From: Otatea glauca
Taxonomy: Eukaryota; Streptophyta; Magnoliopsida; Poales; Poaceae
Length of the DNA: 64,000 nt
Direction: 5' to 3'
NCBI GenBank assembly: GCA_036346275.1
Contig: CM070718.1
Span: 53,262,188-53,326,187, forward strand
Part shown: positions 10,413 to 20,289 of the stretch, piece after piece
Numbering within the stretch: position 1 is the stretch's first letter
Layout: every line of letters begins with the position of its first letter
The notes under the pieces: model-generated
The model's input: the letters and a program-made list of their open reading frames with translations, nothing else
Database searches by the model: none
What the model was told of the DNA's origin: nothing
Translations under genes and position numbers: made by a program

Positions 10413-11483
10413 TTAAGTCGTCCTCGACTCAAGCTCACCTTTTAGCTCGTCTTTAGCACAAAACATTATCATATAAGTCCTGCATTTATTTAAATAAAAT
10501 GGTAACTCCGCCTCTTTATATGTTTTAAAGATAAGAAAAGTATTTAGAGGATTCACCTGATAATTATCCATATAGCTCAACTCTTCCTTCCTGCATATAA
10601 TGGCTTGATGAAATCTACCACTCTTCGATGCTTCCTCCCCTCCTTGAAGGAAAGCCATCCTCGGTTTTGGAAAAGCTGGAAAAGAAATAACCAACAAAAA
10701 GAACAACGTGTACGCAGCATATATGTATATATCGCATATTTCATTGTTCTTTTGGATTCGTGTAATACTATTTGCATCATAGCAAATGAGGAAATCAGAT
10801 TTAAGCAAAGCACCTTTCCTCACAATTTTGCAACTCAATTTGTGGTTATAAGTGAAGCATATAACATAAATATTAACAAGATTCAGTTTGCATCTTAATT
10901 TGCAAATATAAGTAAAGCACGTATCTATCCCTGACATTAGATAAAGAATACTCATGTTTTGCAAGCCTTGTTCAATAACATCGATGGACAAAACTACAAG
11001 TTTTGGTAACAAGCATAGCTCATTCATATGACCAAATTGTAAACAAGCAATATCAAACAATTCCAACAACGGTGACACAATTTTACTGGGCTTCCACTCA
11101 TCAACTATGACATACTGATTTGTAATACATGTCAATGTACTAAAATTCGAACAATGAGGTAGCAAGCTATGGGTATCACACATATCAGAAAAATTTGATG
11201 GTACCTTACATGAAATAAGCTGTTGCATACAACTAGGATTGCCCAAAATAGCAAGCTTCAATTCAGTAAGTCTATCACAAGTAATGCATATTCTGTAAAT
11301 AAGAAACTTGCCATCTATGCCATAATCTCCAAATAAATTAAATTTAAAACAGTAGGCATAGGTGCTAGATAAAGACTTAAGAGATGAAATTTCAGAAATC
11401 TTATCCATAGCACAATTCAAGCTAACAAGCTCATTCAACATGATATAGCACAAAACAGTGGCAGAGGATATTCTAGCTATCAC
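10413..11483 (-). CDS. Open frame of unknown function in the gag-only element
   Basis: A 356-codon frame downstream of gag in a different phase. The frames overlap by about 4 bases (gag stop TGA at 11,480-11,482). Its first possible codon there is GTG, so translation would need frameshifting, reinitiation or a later ATG. The product is rich in Leu, Ile, Cys and Ser, contains NELVSLNCAMDK, DRLTELKLAILG and VSPLLELFDIACLQFG, and ends DELKGELESRTT just before the polypurine tract. I see no catalytic motif of protease, polymerase or integrase and recognise no family. Retention of an open frame this long in an AT-rich element suggests past selection, but this is not proven from one copy. Confidence 0.5.
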   Translation of the reverse strand: MIARISSATVLCYIMLNELVSLNCAMDKISEISSLKSLSSTYAYCFKFNLFGDYGIDGKFLIYRICITCDRLTELKLAILGNPSCMQQLISCKVPSNFSDMCDTHSLLPHCSNFSTLTCITNQYVIVDEWKPSKIVSPLLELFDIACLQFGHMNELCLLPKLVVLSIDVIEQGLQNMSILYLMSGIDTCFTYICKLRCKLNLVNIYVICFTYNHKLSCKIVRKGALLKSDFLICYDANSITRIQKNNEICDIYIYAAYTLFFLLVISFPAFPKPRMAFLQGGEEASKSGRFHQAIICRKEELSYMDNYQVNPLNTFLIFKTYKEAELPFYLNKCRTYMIMFCAKDELKGELESRTT

Positions 11484-12604
11484 TTATGCGTAATCAGCAC
11501 CACATGATTAAAATTATAAGCATGCAATTCATCACATAGTTCTACAATAGTGGCACAAGATGGTAACTCACTAGAATTAAGTACAGTAAGAACATACTCA
11601 CAAATTCGCTCCCTTTCTTGCTGTAAAATCAGATCTGAGCCATGGTCATTAGCATCCCCCTCAAAAGTAGTAGGTACCTCAAAAATTTCACTTGACAACG
11701 TAGGTATTTCAGTTTTTAGCTCCCTATCTTCAGAAGTAACATGCATATCAAATGGAATAGCAACAACAGAAGTAATAGAAGTAGATTGGATTACGTTAGT
11801 AGAATCATCCTCACATGTACTATCGTCTACTTTACTCGAATTTTCTGGTATTTCTTTCGCATGCTCGGGGTGTATGCTCTCATTAGAGTTTGGTGTAGTG
11901 CATGCAACAGGAGTAGCATTTAACTCTGTAGGAACCTGAACTGTGGTTGATTGTCTTCTCTTTATTTTTATTTTAGCTTTACGTGAAAGATTAATTAAGC
12001 ATGACATAGAATTGAATTCTTTACAAGATATCATAATCTGAATATCAAAATCTAGCCCACAATAAAAGATGTTCATCTGAGTCTTTTCGATCTCTTCTAA
12101 CCCACAACGCAAATATCTACGTTGAAATTCTTGATAGTACTCATCCACAGTTTTACTACCTTGTTTTAGATGTTGCAATTCCTTTCGTAATTGGTGAGCA
12201 ACATATGAAGGAACAAATCTAGCTCTTATAATTTTCTTCAATTTAATCCATGTGCTAGGGATGTACTGATTTTTACGCATATAATCATTCCACCAAAGAG
12301 TAGCATGATCAGTAAATCCACTAATAACAACCCTAACCTTATCATGCTTAGGAATTCCATATTTATTAAATGATTGTACTACAGCTAATTCCCAAGTAAG
12401 ATAACCTTCATGATCATATTTACCACTAAAATTAGGTACAGTGAACTTACTTTTAGTACGCGTGCTATATCGTCGTACCTCCGGTGATGGTGAAGCTTTG
12501 CTCATACGTTCTTCGTATCTCGGAGTGTGAACTACCTCTTCTCCTAGGATGTTGTTGGCCCAAGCACTACGACGTTGAAAACCTGCCATTGTTAGTGAAG
12601 ACAA
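11480..12604 (-). CDS. Gag-like protein of the gag-only element
   Basis: A 374-codon intact frame. Residues of about 50-195 match the Ty3/gypsy retrotransposon gag domain: FSGKYDHEGYLTWELAVVQS, HATLWWNDYM, WIKLKKIIRARFVPSY and KQGSKTVDEYYQEFQRRYLR. Gag builds the virus-like particle and packages RNA. The C-terminal part is acidic and Ser/Thr-rich, and no CCHC zinc knuckle is visible. The ATG at 12,602-12,604 is preceded by a long leader. The intact frame in a pol-less element suggests gag was kept for packaging in cis or in trans. Confidence 0.82.
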   Translation of the reverse strand: MSSLTMAGFQRRSAWANNILGEEVVHTPRYEERMSKASPSPEVRRYSTRTKSKFTVPNFSGKYDHEGYLTWELAVVQSFNKYGIPKHDKVRVVISGFTDHATLWWNDYMRKNQYIPSTWIKLKKIIRARFVPSYVAHQLRKELQHLKQGSKTVDEYYQEFQRRYLRCGLEEIEKTQMNIFYCGLDFDIQIMISCKEFNSMSCLINLSRKAKIKIKRRQSTTVQVPTELNATPVACTTPNSNESIHPEHAKEIPENSSKVDDSTCEDDSTNVIQSTSITSVVAIPFDMHVTSEDRELKTEIPTLSSEIFEVPTTFEGDANDHGSDLILQQERERICEYVLTVLNSSELPSCATIVELCDELHAYNFNHVVLITHK

Positions 12605-14249
12605 GAAACAAACTACAAGGATATGTTCCTATCAACTACTATGTGCTGGTGATTCAAAGTCTCTCACACTCAAGCTTTTACCAAGTTCTTACCAATTCTT
12701 ACCAAGCAAACAGGTGGTAACCGGCGGCTGGTTCGTGATAAACACACTCAAGCTTGGCAAAGTGATTGCAAGGAGAACGGTACCTATTTGGCTTGTAAAA
12801 GGTGGAGCTTGGACAGGCAATATATATTTTCTATGCAATTTGATAATTCTAGTTATTGTAATGATAAGTAATGATCCAAACTAGAATTCACAAGCCCTAG
12901 CTGCCGATCTCAAAGATATAAGCGAATTTCAAGACAACACACACGCAAGATGATGGAACTTAATGCAACCAATGGAACGAGCTAAATAAGAATAATTTCA
13001 GCACCAAAGCTCGTGTTGCATAAGTTATGGAGAGACGCTAGCTAATTGCTTCATAGAAGGTAAAAGGGCACAAGATTGCTCACTATTTAATACAATTGCA
13101 CAATCTGAAAATAATGAACACAAATTAGGGTTTTTCTCAATGTGGTGCTGCCGGCCACTATTCTGTTTTCTTTTCTTCTTCTTTTTACTCTTTTTTTCTC
13201 TTTCTTTCTCTTTTCTTTCTTTGAGTGACTTTCGGTCAACTCTAGTATGAACAAAGTTTTGGAATCCCCAACTCGATGTCACAAGACAATGTGATATGAT
13301 AATTCAAAACTATGCAATGTATCAAGTAGAGTAGCCCTAAGCAATATCAAATAGCTAGTCTCAATTGGCATCAAAATATTTGCAAAGGATGAATTGGTTC
13401 CCAAAGGAATGTTTACTGATATTTTTTGGAGATTTATGGTTGGTGGATGCTACTAGACTCAACCAACTCAAAGGAACAATGCTAGAACACGAATTGAAGC
13501 AAGATACCGAAATTCAATGTTTCTAGGGCAGCAGATTTGTCGCCTAGATTAAAGCTTCAAAACAACTAAATTTAGAAGGTACACTATAGAAAGAATTGAA
13601 GCTCATGTCCTCAGCTTTCAAAAGAGTACAAGAACATGAAATTTGGAGCTCAGGTGTGAAAGTTATAGCTCAAAAATTGAACACCACAGAATAGCCCCAA
13701 TTTTAGTCCGCGAGACCGATTCCGAATCCGACTTAAATTCAGTTTGAAAGATTATGAATCACAAAGGACACCCAAAAACGTTTTTGTAGAGAACTCTTCA
13801 AGGATTCAGAAAAGTACAAAAACATCTCAATCAGAGTTTGGACGTGAGAATTATGATCAAAATACCGAACCGAGCTGGATTGGAAGTACAACTTGCTTCA
13901 CCAATTTGACATCCAGATTAATCTAACTTAGGTATAGAATTAGAATCCGTGCCCAACTAGGTTTTTGGAGAGCTCATCCCCAGGTTTCAGGAAAGTGCAA
14001 GAACACAAGAATCCGAGCTCATTTGAGAAAGTTATGAACAAAACAATAGACAGGACAGATTGAAATAAAAGCTACGCGAAAGAAAAATGATCAGCAACTA
14101 AAACAAGGACTCTAATGGATCAAAACCTAACAAAACTCACTAAAATACCAGATTGAATCTAAAGGATGAATTTTTGTGGAGTAATTTTCAATTTGGGACA
14201 GAGAACAAAAACTAATCTAAGGTACTGAAATTCTCACCGATCAACGAAA
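12605..14249 (-). other. Leader of the gag-only element
   Basis: About 1.6 kb between primer-binding site and gag, unusually long. It has no convincing coding region; a lysine-rich 85-codon frame at 13,025-13,282 is a low-complexity artefact of a CTTT-rich tract (13,160-13,220). Several similar sentences of sequence (AAGAACA, GAGCTC, AAAGTTATG) recur at about 13,600, 13,800 and 13,990, suggesting old internal duplication. Packaging signals would be expected here. Confidence 0.5.
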
Positions 14250-14261
14250 GCTCTGCTACCA
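14250..14261 (-). other. Primer-binding site of the gag-only element
   Basis: The minus strand reads TGGTAGCAGAGC two bases after the 5' LTR end. It differs by one base from the common initiator tRNA-Met site TGGTATCAGAGC. Confidence 0.8.
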
Positions 14262-14263
14262 CC

Positions 14264-15041
14264 TGATGAGGCTTAATGGAGGCCCAATCTTTCAGTGAGA
14301 TGGATAACTATCGATTAGTGGAGATGACCCTCAAGATCCAGGTTACGACCGAAACACGACCGACGCCAAGCAATCACTGAACCAACTCCGAGTTGTTAGC
14401 AACCGTGCCAAAACCTAGTTGACCTAATCACGAAGATCAATTCATGCAAGCAATCGAAAAACAAGCAAAGAACAAAGAAAAAGTAATCTGAAATTATAAA
14501 TATAATTGAAGTATTGATGTGGGGTTCTGAAGCACGGTATTGCTGTTGATCTCGCTGAACAAGAGAATACCAAATAGTTTCACCAAGGAAAACTACAACT
14601 AAACAAAACCCAAGTTTCTAAGGTTTCGACTACTGATTTTATGAGGGGAAGGGACGTGAGAGGGTCGTCCTAGGGTTGTGTGCAGCCAGAGGGCACACAC
14701 AACTTGGGCTTGGGCCCCCTCACGCTTACAAGGCCAAAATAGCCCAAAACAGTGATTTAGCTTATTGTTTTGATGATTTCGGATGATCCACGATGAATCT
14801 AGCCATAAGACCAGATCCATTTGAAAGATCTTGTTGTAAGCTTTCAATCAAGTATAAGAACTCTCCAATTGGACTCTGTATGCCAAAGTTATGCTCATCT
14901 TACTTCAGAATGGTATCTAGAGGCCGAATTGGATTCCAAAACGTGATGGATTTGATAGCTCTATCTTCTTGGCCCACGGATGACGTATTGGAGTTGGTCC
15001 AACTAGGTGTGGACGTATCCATAGCAGTGATATCCTCACCA
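14264..15041 (-). repeat. 5' LTR of the gag-only element
   Basis: On the minus strand it runs TGGTGAGGA to CCTCATCA and pairs with 9619-10,395. The flanking AGTAA at 15,042-15,046 is the target copy. The open frame at 14,793-15,104 is a shadow inside the LTR, also seen in the other LTR at 10,147. Confidence 0.88.
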
Positions 15042-15996
15042 AGTAAATGTCGTTTGGAATTTCGTATTTTTCACCTACTAAACCAACAAATTAAGCAAGT
15101 TTGAGTATTCATGTACTCAGTAAGACTTGTAGTGTATCACAACTGTAGATATAATAAATTGTAGGCTTATGTCAATGAAAAAGGTTTCTACGGTTATTTT
15201 GCATCGGCAAAATGGAATCATATGTATGTAATAGATTGCAAACGAAATTTATAAGAGCAAGTTTGATAGATAATAAATTAAGAATAGCATAATATGTCAT
15301 AACTCACAACCCTCCAAGAAAGTGAGTATTGACCAGTATCGATGCCAATCCCTAGAATAAAGTCTGAATCAAAGCCTCCCCAGCAAGTATTCTCAATGTA
15401 ATCATTTTTATGAAAATTCAAATTCTAACTATGTGATGATTTTACCAAGTGCCCATGACCACAGGCACGACTTTTTTAAAAGTTTTATAATCTGCAGAGG
15501 TGTACAACTTTACTCTTAAGAAATGATCAGTTATTTGTGCAATCAATATTAGCACACTTCCTTTGGTGTGCCATAGAGAGATCATAACATAACAGTTACA
15601 TTACATAGATCTAACTTTGCACCAGCCTAGTGATGATAATCCATACTATGACGGCAGAAGATATTCGTACATTCTCTGTACGATGAATGGTTATACTATT
15701 TTTAGTCTCTATGTATTGTTTTTAATTTATGTTTATAATTAAATGCACTCACATTGCTTTGAGACTTGTCAAGTAGGTTCTAGAAGTGACCTACGGTCTA
15801 GATGAATTTTATCTGAATTTTATCCTTTTGGGTTTTGGTCTTCATAGCTTAAAAGTATGGTTTTTGGCATTATTTTTTATTTTTCTTGAGAACAGAAATT
15901 CTAAGAAAATCATAGAAAAACAAAAACTCGAATTGAAATTGGAATTCATACTTGTATTTCACATTTTATTTATTTTACATTTTTCGTGATGTTACA

Positions 15997-16199
15997 AGTT
16001 TGTGCCTAAAGAGTTTGTAGTCAGCTTCGCCAAATCTTTTATTTCTCATTGTGATTGCTTTAACGTCATTATTTTTGGTTCTCTCTACAAGATTAATCTT
16101 CTTCATTCTTAAGGTTGTACAAGCTCGTGCCCTATCTCATGAAACTATTCTGATCTGGGGAGGGCTGCTACACATAAGAAGGGCCATCAGAGCGCAACA
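15997..16199 (+). repeat. Copia left LTR, part 2
   Basis: Resumes the broken LTR: AGAGTTTGTAGTC, TTCGCCAAATCTTTT, TTGTGATTGCTTTAACGTCA and GATTAATCTTCTTC match 18,256-18,450 of the right LTR. It ends GCGCAACA. TGGCATCAGAAC follows at 16,202-16,213, a primer-binding site with two changes. Confidence 0.7.
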
Positions 16200-16279
16200 A
16201 GTGGCATCAGAACCAAGGGTAGATTAATTTAATTTTTCAAAAGGTCGTTAAATCGTTACATGTCATAAATTCAGGAGCA

Positions 16280-16560
16280 ATGTCGACAATGTGGAATCAA
16301 GTGGAGAAATATGACAAAAGAGGAAATTTCAGCGGGTGGTAATGTGTGATGAAGGATGTCTTTGTCTAGTAAGAGTTAATTATTGCTCTTGAAGGGGATA
16401 AACCAAAAAAGAAGTTCACTGAAGACTGGAAGGTGATGGAACAGAAAGCTATTAATACAATTCGTCTATATCTCTCCGATAGGTAAAGTATTCGGTGATC
16501 AAGGAGAATTTATTAAAGATATTATGTATAGACTTAGAAGAATAGAATATGGCAAAGTCG
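16280..16560 (+). pseudogene. Copia gag remnant
   Basis: From ATG at 16,280 the reading gives MWNQVEKYDKRGNFSGW, DVLV, ALEGDKPKKKFTEDWKVMEQ and AINTIRLYLSDR across stops and a frame change. This is the N-terminal gag pattern of Tnt1-type copia elements. It is dead and is cut off by a MITE-like insertion near 16,574. Confidence 0.7.
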
Positions 16561-16573
16561 CTGAAAAAGTGGT

Positions 16574-16938
16574 GGAATTTTTTTAAAATAATACATTTTT
16601 TAAATAATTTTACAAAAATAATATGTCAAGAAAATTTACAAAAATAGACCTTTGTTGCTATTTCAAATGGCAGGTCTGTCGCCAATTCAATTGAGGACAG
16701 AAGCCTCAACCTTGTTAACCAAATGAATCCACGACAAAATAATCCATCGGCCAATTCAATCTGCGACAACACAGATATCTGTCACAATTTGAAATCACGA
16801 TAGAAGCTCTGTTATCAAATGAAATGGCGACTAAGTTTCTGTCGCCAAATGAATTGGCGACAGAGGTCTATTTTTGTAAAAAAATTGGTATATTATTTTT
16901 GTAAAATTATTTTAGAACTTATTATTTTAAAAAATTCC
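16574..16938. mobile_element. MITE-like element with long AT-rich inverted ends
   Basis: Left end GGAATTTTTTTAAAATAAT and right end ATTATTTTAAAAAATTCC are complementary. Inverted similarity continues inward through TTTTACAAAAATAATAT and ACAAAAATAGA for roughly 80 bp. The core repeats CTGTCGCCAATTCAATTG-like words in both orientations (GGCGACAG near 16,855). No matching target duplication was found, possibly because flanking copia DNA is deleted. Confidence 0.65.
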
Positions 16939-16939
16939 A

Positions 16940-17210
16940 TGTATGTTCGGCAAGAGAGATATTTGATGACTCTTCGTCCGCATATGGAACTATTCACTTG
17001 GCTGATTGCAAGAAGTGTGCAATTACTAAGATGGAAACAGTTACATTAGAGATTTATGATAGAATATATCGCACATTGATGAGAGTTTGTTATATTCTCG
17101 GCATAAAGAAGAATATAATATCTATGAGGTCACTTGAACTCAAAGGTTGCGAGGTATCACTTCGAAGTGGAGTTATGTGAGTTGCTTACAAAGGGCATGT
17201 GATCATTGAA
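16940..17210 (+). pseudogene. Copia pre-integrase remnant
   Basis: The reading YLMTLRPHMEL, then IYRTLMRVCYILGIKKNIIS, SLELKGCEVSLRSGVM and GHVII fits the gag-pre-integrase region of copia pol. At least two frames are needed and there are stops. The rest of pol is missing before the right LTR at 17,718. About 17,230-17,717 shows no recognisable coding sequence. Confidence 0.6.
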
Positions 17211-17717
17211 AGTATCTATAGCAATAGAGGATAGCGATTGATAAGTAAACTTAAAGGAAGGGCAAACAATGGGAGGTCTGAAAAAAAATCCTGATTAGGA
17301 GAAGGAAACCATGTCATCAACGGTAGGTAATCAGATCTCAACTACAGTTATATGTAGAACTGTAATGATGATTGCAAATCTAGCAGGCGTAAAGGCAAAG
17401 CTGTGAGCTGTTGGAAGAAGGAAGACATTGTGGGACCAACGATGCGACACCAATGAGTAAGAGAAGCTCAGAGGTGGTACAAACCTATGGCATGGAGAGC
17501 TGTAGGAAGAGGTGTGGTTAACCAAACTACACAAAGAAAGGGCTCTCTGATGGAGGGTGTGGAAGGCCAAGCCCGAACACCAACACATGTGATGTGCATG
17601 ACCCTCTGTGGTGGGGACACTCCCAAAGGTGGGAAGGAAGACAGAAAATACATAACCAATTTGGAGTGAGCTCTTGAAAGAGCACGATAACTTCAATGGA
17701 TAAAAGTCAAGGGAGAC

Positions 17718-18451
17718 TGTTAAGTAATGTGACTCATCTAGTTTTTTAGGATTTGGAAAGATGTGCTGTAAGGAATACTTGATGAATCCTAATAGGATTA
17801 AGGGTGTGTTTGGTTGCTTATACCAAGTGGTACATGTATGAGATAGTTCAAGAAAAAATCATCCATGAGTTTGGTTGCTTAAATGAAACCATTCCATCCT
17901 AGATGGTGGGATATAAATTTGAGAAATGTTCTCAATAGATACGGAATCATTCTATTCACCCAAAACAATGGAATCAAATGGTACAGGACCATCCCATTCA
18001 ACCTCATCCCATCAACCAAACACAACATAAGATTCCTACATTCTTTTGGAGGGGGATTAAGGAGACTATATAAACCCATGGGTGATCATGGAGAGATCAA
18101 GAAGCTACAAACCAACTTATCCAAAGCAAGAGGTGTATGACAGGATTAGAGGGTAGATTATTCTTTAGCACTAGATTCTTATACTTGGCAAGGCTCGAAG
18201 GGTCCTAAAAGGTTCGAGAGGTTGTAAGACAATCCCTTGTACTCTTTTGAGGTTACACTCAAAGAATTTGCAATCGGCTTTGCCAAATCTTTTCTCTCTC
18301 ATTATGGTTGCTTCAATGTCATTATTTTGATTCTCTTTATGAGATTCATCTTCTTCGTTGTTAAGACCATGCACGCTTGTATAGTATCTCACAAAGCTCT
18401 AATCCGATCCGAGGGGTTGCTTTGCATAAAAAGAAATATGAGAGTGCAATA
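17718..18451 (+). repeat. Copia right LTR (contains a Tourist MITE)
   Basis: Starts TGTTAAG after the purine-rich GTCAAGGGAGAC and ends GTGCAATA. Without the MITE at 17,802-18,027 it is about 505 bp, close to the left LTR (about 545 bp). TATATAAA at 18,067-18,074 is a conserved TATA box. Confidence 0.75.
17802..18027. mobile_element. Tourist-like MITE
   Basis: Opens GGGTGTGTTTGGTTG and closes CAACCAAACACAACA, flanked by TAA at 17,799-17,801 and 18,028-18,030. The 3-bp TAA target and the ends fit Tourist/PIF-Harbinger MITEs. It is the same family as 42,674-42,905, sharing ACCAAGTGGTACATGTATGA and AATGGTACAGGA. It is younger than the copia LTR it sits in. Confidence 0.85.
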
Positions 18452-19318
18452 TCAGATACATCTTTGTAGGTCTTAGTAATTAATTTACTGTTTTCATTTA
18501 TTTTAAAAGAAAGTACCAAAAAGCTACTTGTGAATACACTATCTAATATTGGATGAACCCATCCACTTGTACAATCTCATCCACGTACACATTATCCAAC
18601 CAAACACTACGTAAGCTAGCTAGGTGGCACTGGTTGTCCACTCTACACTACTGTGTCAATATGCAATTGACTCCCACGTTGGAGAAGCTAACAAAGTAAC
18701 AAGGAGTCAAAGGGGGTCCGCGTGGAATCACGGAATGCACTTGTTCTCGCTTCACTAGAGTGGCACCAAAAGCATTCATGTGAGCGTAGTCGCGTTCATC
18801 TTTCAGATCAACTCATCATTAGGTTTACAATCAGCATCAAGGCTCTGTTTGGTAGAGCTCCAGATTCTAGCTCCACGTCAGATCTGAATCTTGTAGGCTA
18901 AAGTAAATAGAATTAAGTTTATATTTTTAGTCTAAAATTAAATAATATGACCTACCTAAACACTCTTAATATATCCACAGATCCAGCTTCACGGATCTGT
19001 AGAGCTACAAATACTTAGCTCCACCAGATCCATGAATCTGGTGAAGCTGGAGCCGTACCAAACAGGGCCTAAATTTAAAATCAGATGATTCGGTAGATAA
19101 AGAACAGTTTCAAACATGTGCTTACTTGCCAGTTTCGTTGTGGAATTTTTTTTACGGTGCCTTCTACTTCAGTAGGGGGTGTGAGTGGAGATTAATCTGA
19201 TCTTTAATTTCAGAGGGAACAATAGACATTTCATTGTAATTATTTATCTTGTTTAAAAAATTTATAGGGGTATTGTAGTAATTTCGCTCAACTACAACCC
19301 TTAGCTAGCTATGACGAC
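18452..19318. repeat. Segmental duplication copy A, right piece
   Basis: From ATCTTTGTAGGTCTTA onward it matches 19,752-20,289 plus 33,318-33,618, through CATCCACTTGTA, GGAGAAGCTAACAAAGT, TTTCAAACATGTGCTTACT, TTCTACTTCAG and TATTGTAGTAATTTCGCTCAACT. The only large difference is the MITE at 18,841-19,069. It holds the undisturbed version of the chromovirus insertion site (GGTGCCTTCTACTTCAG at 19,159-19,175). Confidence 0.85.
18841..19069. mobile_element. Tourist-like MITE (second family)
   Basis: Starts GGCTCTGTTTGGTAGAGC and ends ACCAAACAGGGCC. Flanks are CAA (18,838-18,840) and TAA (19,070-19,072). The duplicate lacks it (GCACTAAATTTAG near 20,199-20,211), so the empty site confirms a TAA target. 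Inner inverted segments around CCAGATTC/GAATCTGG predict a long hairpin. Confidence 0.85.
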
Positions 19319-19580
19319 CTCGATGACTAGGCCACCGCTGACCCAATTGATCGCTTGTGGCAGATCCGCTAGGTCCTATTACTTCTATTTTGTCTTCTGC
19401 AACTATATTTTCAGTTGCCCGTGAGTCATATATTGTAAACTATGATATAATAAATAAATTTTGTATGATATGACATGATCCATATCATCTTTGTTATATT
19501 GTATGTACTAGTTTTTTTTTTCTAAACTGATATAGCATACACAGAAAACTCAGGGATGCTACTCCCGGGTCGACAGCAGA

Positions 19581-20289
19581 CAAGCTACTAGTCAATTACC
19601 TCTAGTTAACCCCAATAAATAAATTAAAGAAACAGATCATCTGGCAGACAAGCTACTAGTACAATGGTGTGAATCACATGTACAGCAGCTGGCAGGTTGC
19701 CACTAGATTCCTTATAGCAAGCCTAGCTTCCCTGTGTTTCAAATATATCTTTGTAGGTCTTAATTAGTAATGAATTTCCTGTTGATTAATTTTTTTAAGG
19801 AAAGTACCAACAAGCTACCTTAATTGTGAATACAGTATCCAGTATTGGAGGCACCCATCCACTTGTATAATCTCATGCAGATACACCTTGTCCAACCAAA
19901 CATGCACTACATAAGCTAGCAGCTAGCTAGCTAGAGCTAGTTGTCCACTCTAATCTACTGTGCCAACGTCGGAGAAGCTAACAAAGTGACATGAGTCAAC
20001 GGGACTATCAAGTTAAGTACAAATATGGTGTGGAATCACGCCATATATATTCTAGCTAGTTTTTTTGGCTTGGTTGCACCTGCACGCGCGCACGCACATG
20101 TGCTCACTTCACTCGCGTGGAACCAAGAGCGTTCATGTCAGCGTACTCGCGTGCGTCTTTCGGATCAACTCATCGTTAGGTTTACAGTGATCAGCACTAA
20201 ATTTAGTATCACATGATTAGGTAGATAAACACGGTTTCAAACATGTGCTTACTGGCAAGTTTCATTGTGGAATCTTTTACGGTGCTTTC
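19581..20289. repeat. Segmental duplication copy B, left piece
   Basis: Carries the DUF4220 flank sequence (CCAATAAATAAATTA at 19,610-19,624) joined directly to the sequence found at 18,457 onward, without the copia element. It is cut at 20,289 by the chromovirus. No DUF4220 coding sequence lies on its left, and 19,319-19,580 shows nothing recognisable. So only the upstream flank was duplicated or only it survives. Confidence 0.85.

Larger units (their letters stand above)
9619..15041 (-). mobile_element. Non-autonomous LTR retrotransposon with gag but no pol (TR-GAG type)
   Basis: A complete 5.4-kb element. LTRs at 9619-10,395 and 14,264-15,041 have inverted ends TGATGAGG/CCTCATCA. The 5-bp target copies AGTAA at 9614-9618 and 15,042-15,046 are identical. 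On the minus strand, order is 5' LTR, primer-binding site, a 1.6-kb leader, a 374-codon gag, a 356-codon frame of unknown kind, a polypurine tract and the 3' LTR. No protease, reverse transcriptase, RNase H or integrase motif is present, so it must rely on another element's enzymes. This layout fits the gag-only TR-GAG class described in plants. Confidence 0.88.
9330..15996 (-). mobile_element. Solo LTR of a gypsy-type element, split by a later insertion
   Basis: On the plus strand it opens TGTGAGGACC and closes GATGTTACA; on the minus strand it starts TGTAACATC, as many grass gypsy LTRs do. Without the inner element (9619-15,041 and one target copy) it is about 1.24 kb with no coding sequence. 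Candidate target copies are AGGTT (9325-9329) and AGTTT (15,997-16,001), 4 of 5 bases. It interrupts the copia left LTR, since the copia sequence resumes just beyond. The orientation and superfamily are inferred from the termini only. Confidence 0.6.
8985..18451 (+). mobile_element. Decayed Ty1/copia element holding nested insertions
   Basis: Two related LTRs (left 8985-9329 plus 15,997-16,199; right 17,718-18,451) flank gag and pre-integrase remnants. The 5 bases on either side are TCAAA (8980-8984) and TCAGA (18,452-18,456). The duplicate copy of this locus near 19,744-19,757 reads TTTCAAATATATCTTTG with no insertion, so it is an empty site confirming both ends. Internal DNA is only about 1.5 kb, with most of pol missing, so the element is a deleted, inactive copy. 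Confidence 0.75.

Noticed and set aside
13025..13282. Lysine-rich 85-codon minus-strand frame
   Set aside because: Low-complexity translation of a CTTT-rich tract in the gag-only element's leader.
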